Below, piece after piece: positions 5,909-6,417 of a stretch of DNA of 6,417 nucleotides; position 1 is the first letter of the stretch, and every line of letters begins with the position of its first letter. Position numbers and translations under genes: made by a program. The stretch covers positions 1 through 6,417 of the forward strand of contig CALAKR010000466.1 in assembly GCA_937923225.1 (NCBI GenBank). The letters are read 5' to 3'. The notes beneath the pieces are model-generated. The model was not told the DNA's origin and did not search any database. It saw only the letters and a program-made list of their open reading frames with translations. This DNA comes from an uncultured Aquabacterium sp. GTDB taxonomy: Bacteria > Pseudomonadota > Gammaproteobacteria > Burkholderiales > Burkholderiaceae_C.

Positions 5909-6417
5909 TCAGGCGGCTTCGGGCGCCAGTGCCTTGAGCAGCCAGTCGTTGAGATCAGCAACCTCTTCGGGGCAGACCGAGTGCGGCATGGCGTAGTCGT
6001 GCCATTCGACGCTGTAGCCCAGGCCGGTCAGTGTCTCGCGGGCCTGCTGGCCACGGGCGATGTTCACGATGTCGTCATGGCGGCCGTGGGCCATGAACAC
6101 GGGCACGTCGGCATTGGCCGTGCTGCGCTCCTCGGCCAGCGTGTCGGCCAGCGGCAGGTAACCCGACAGGGCGACGATGCCGGCCAGCCGGTGGCCATGG
6201 CGCAGGCCCGCCAGCAGGGACATGGCGCAGCCCTGCGAGAAGCCCATCAGCACCGTGCGCGAGGCCGGAACACCGCGGGCCTGTTCGCGCGCGAGCAGGG
6301 CTTCGATGTCGACCACGGACTGGCGCAGGCCGGCTTCGTCTTCCGGGCCACGGCCGCCCATGGCCAGGATGTCGTACCAGGCGCGCATGGGGTAGCCACC
6401 GTTGATGGTGACGGGGC
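5909..6417 (-). CDS. Carboxylesterase/phospholipase-type alpha/beta hydrolase (5' end cut by window edge)
   Basis: The protein belongs to the small cytosolic carboxylesterase/acyl-protein-thioesterase-like family (abhydrolase_2), which hydrolyses short carboxylic esters. The reading frame is open to the right edge. The visible part starts PVTINGGYPMRAWYDIL, where the family has this loop well after its N-terminal strand, so the true start lies beyond 6417 and roughly 50-60 residues are missing. About 168 codons are seen. The nucleophile is Ser in GFSQG (codon at 6238-6236), the acid is Asp in HGRHD (6076-6074), and the base is His in MPHSV (5983-5981), so the triad is complete. It ends LNDWLLKALAPEAA. 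It converges on the cyclase gene with a 37-bp gap and shows no operon link to it. The physiological substrate cannot be read from the sequence. Confidence 0.93.
   Translation of the reverse strand, partial: PVTINGGYPMRAWYDILAMGGRGPEDEAGLRQSVVDIEALLAREQARGVPASRTVLMGFSQGCAMSLLAGLRHGHRLAGIVALSGYLPLADTLAEERSTANADVPVFMAHGRHDDIVNIARGQQARETLTGLGYSVEWHDYAMPHSVCPEEVADLNDWLLKALAPEAA

Noticed and set aside
5871..5917. Possible bidirectional terminator between the cyclase and the esterase
   Set aside because: Only short stems are present (6 bp at 5871-5876 with 5889-5894 over a 12-base loop, and 5 bp at 5904-5908 with 5913-5917), and neither strand has a T run.
4734..5996. Plus-strand open frame of 420 codons overlapping the cyclase gene
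   Set aside because: It is a different frame of the GGDEF gene, with Arg/Gly/Ala/His-rich shadow composition and no recognisable domain.

Overview
The window is GC-rich (strong G/C bias at third codon positions) and reads like a betaproteobacterial chromosome. The order Burkholderiales, perhaps a Comamonadaceae-like lineage, is my best guess from protein style. That placement is an inference, not a measurement. I see no insertion sequences, tRNAs, rRNAs, CRISPR arrays or phage genes.

Region 1 (1-2848, minus strand) is the upstream end of a type VI secretion system (T6SS) operon, transcribed leftward as tssA -> tssB -> tssC. tssA encodes an ImpA_N-domain baseplate/sheath-assembly cap protein. 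tssB and tssC encode the two subunits of the contractile sheath. tssC runs off the left edge with 379 codons visible. tssB and tssC are 20 bp apart and each has a good ribosome binding site. tssA and tssB are separated by 115 bp holding a compact set of nested inverted repeats that begins on the tssA stop codon.

Region 2 (2849-3132) is the intergenic space between the divergently transcribed tssA and the next gene. It holds short repeats and at most a weak promoter candidate. Region 3 (3133-3810, plus strand) encodes a secreted, probably outer-membrane beta-barrel protein. It is followed by a possible 3' UTR fold and then a strong intrinsic terminator at 3940-3972.

Region 4 (4054-5871, plus strand) encodes a membrane-bound diguanylate cyclase with an intact GGEEF active site and an intact RxxD inhibitory site. 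Its membrane part consists of two copies of the same roughly six-helix module in tandem, aligned without gaps at an offset of exactly 186 residues. This is the most unusual feature of the window. Region 5 (5909-6417, minus strand) is the 3' part of a convergent carboxylesterase/phospholipase-type alpha/beta hydrolase, cut by the right edge.

The T6SS genes work together as one machine. The barrel protein, the cyclase and the esterase have no evident functional link to it beyond proximity. I found no wholly new multi-gene system. The candidates for follow-up are the duplicated sensor of the cyclase and the structured tssA-tssB spacer.
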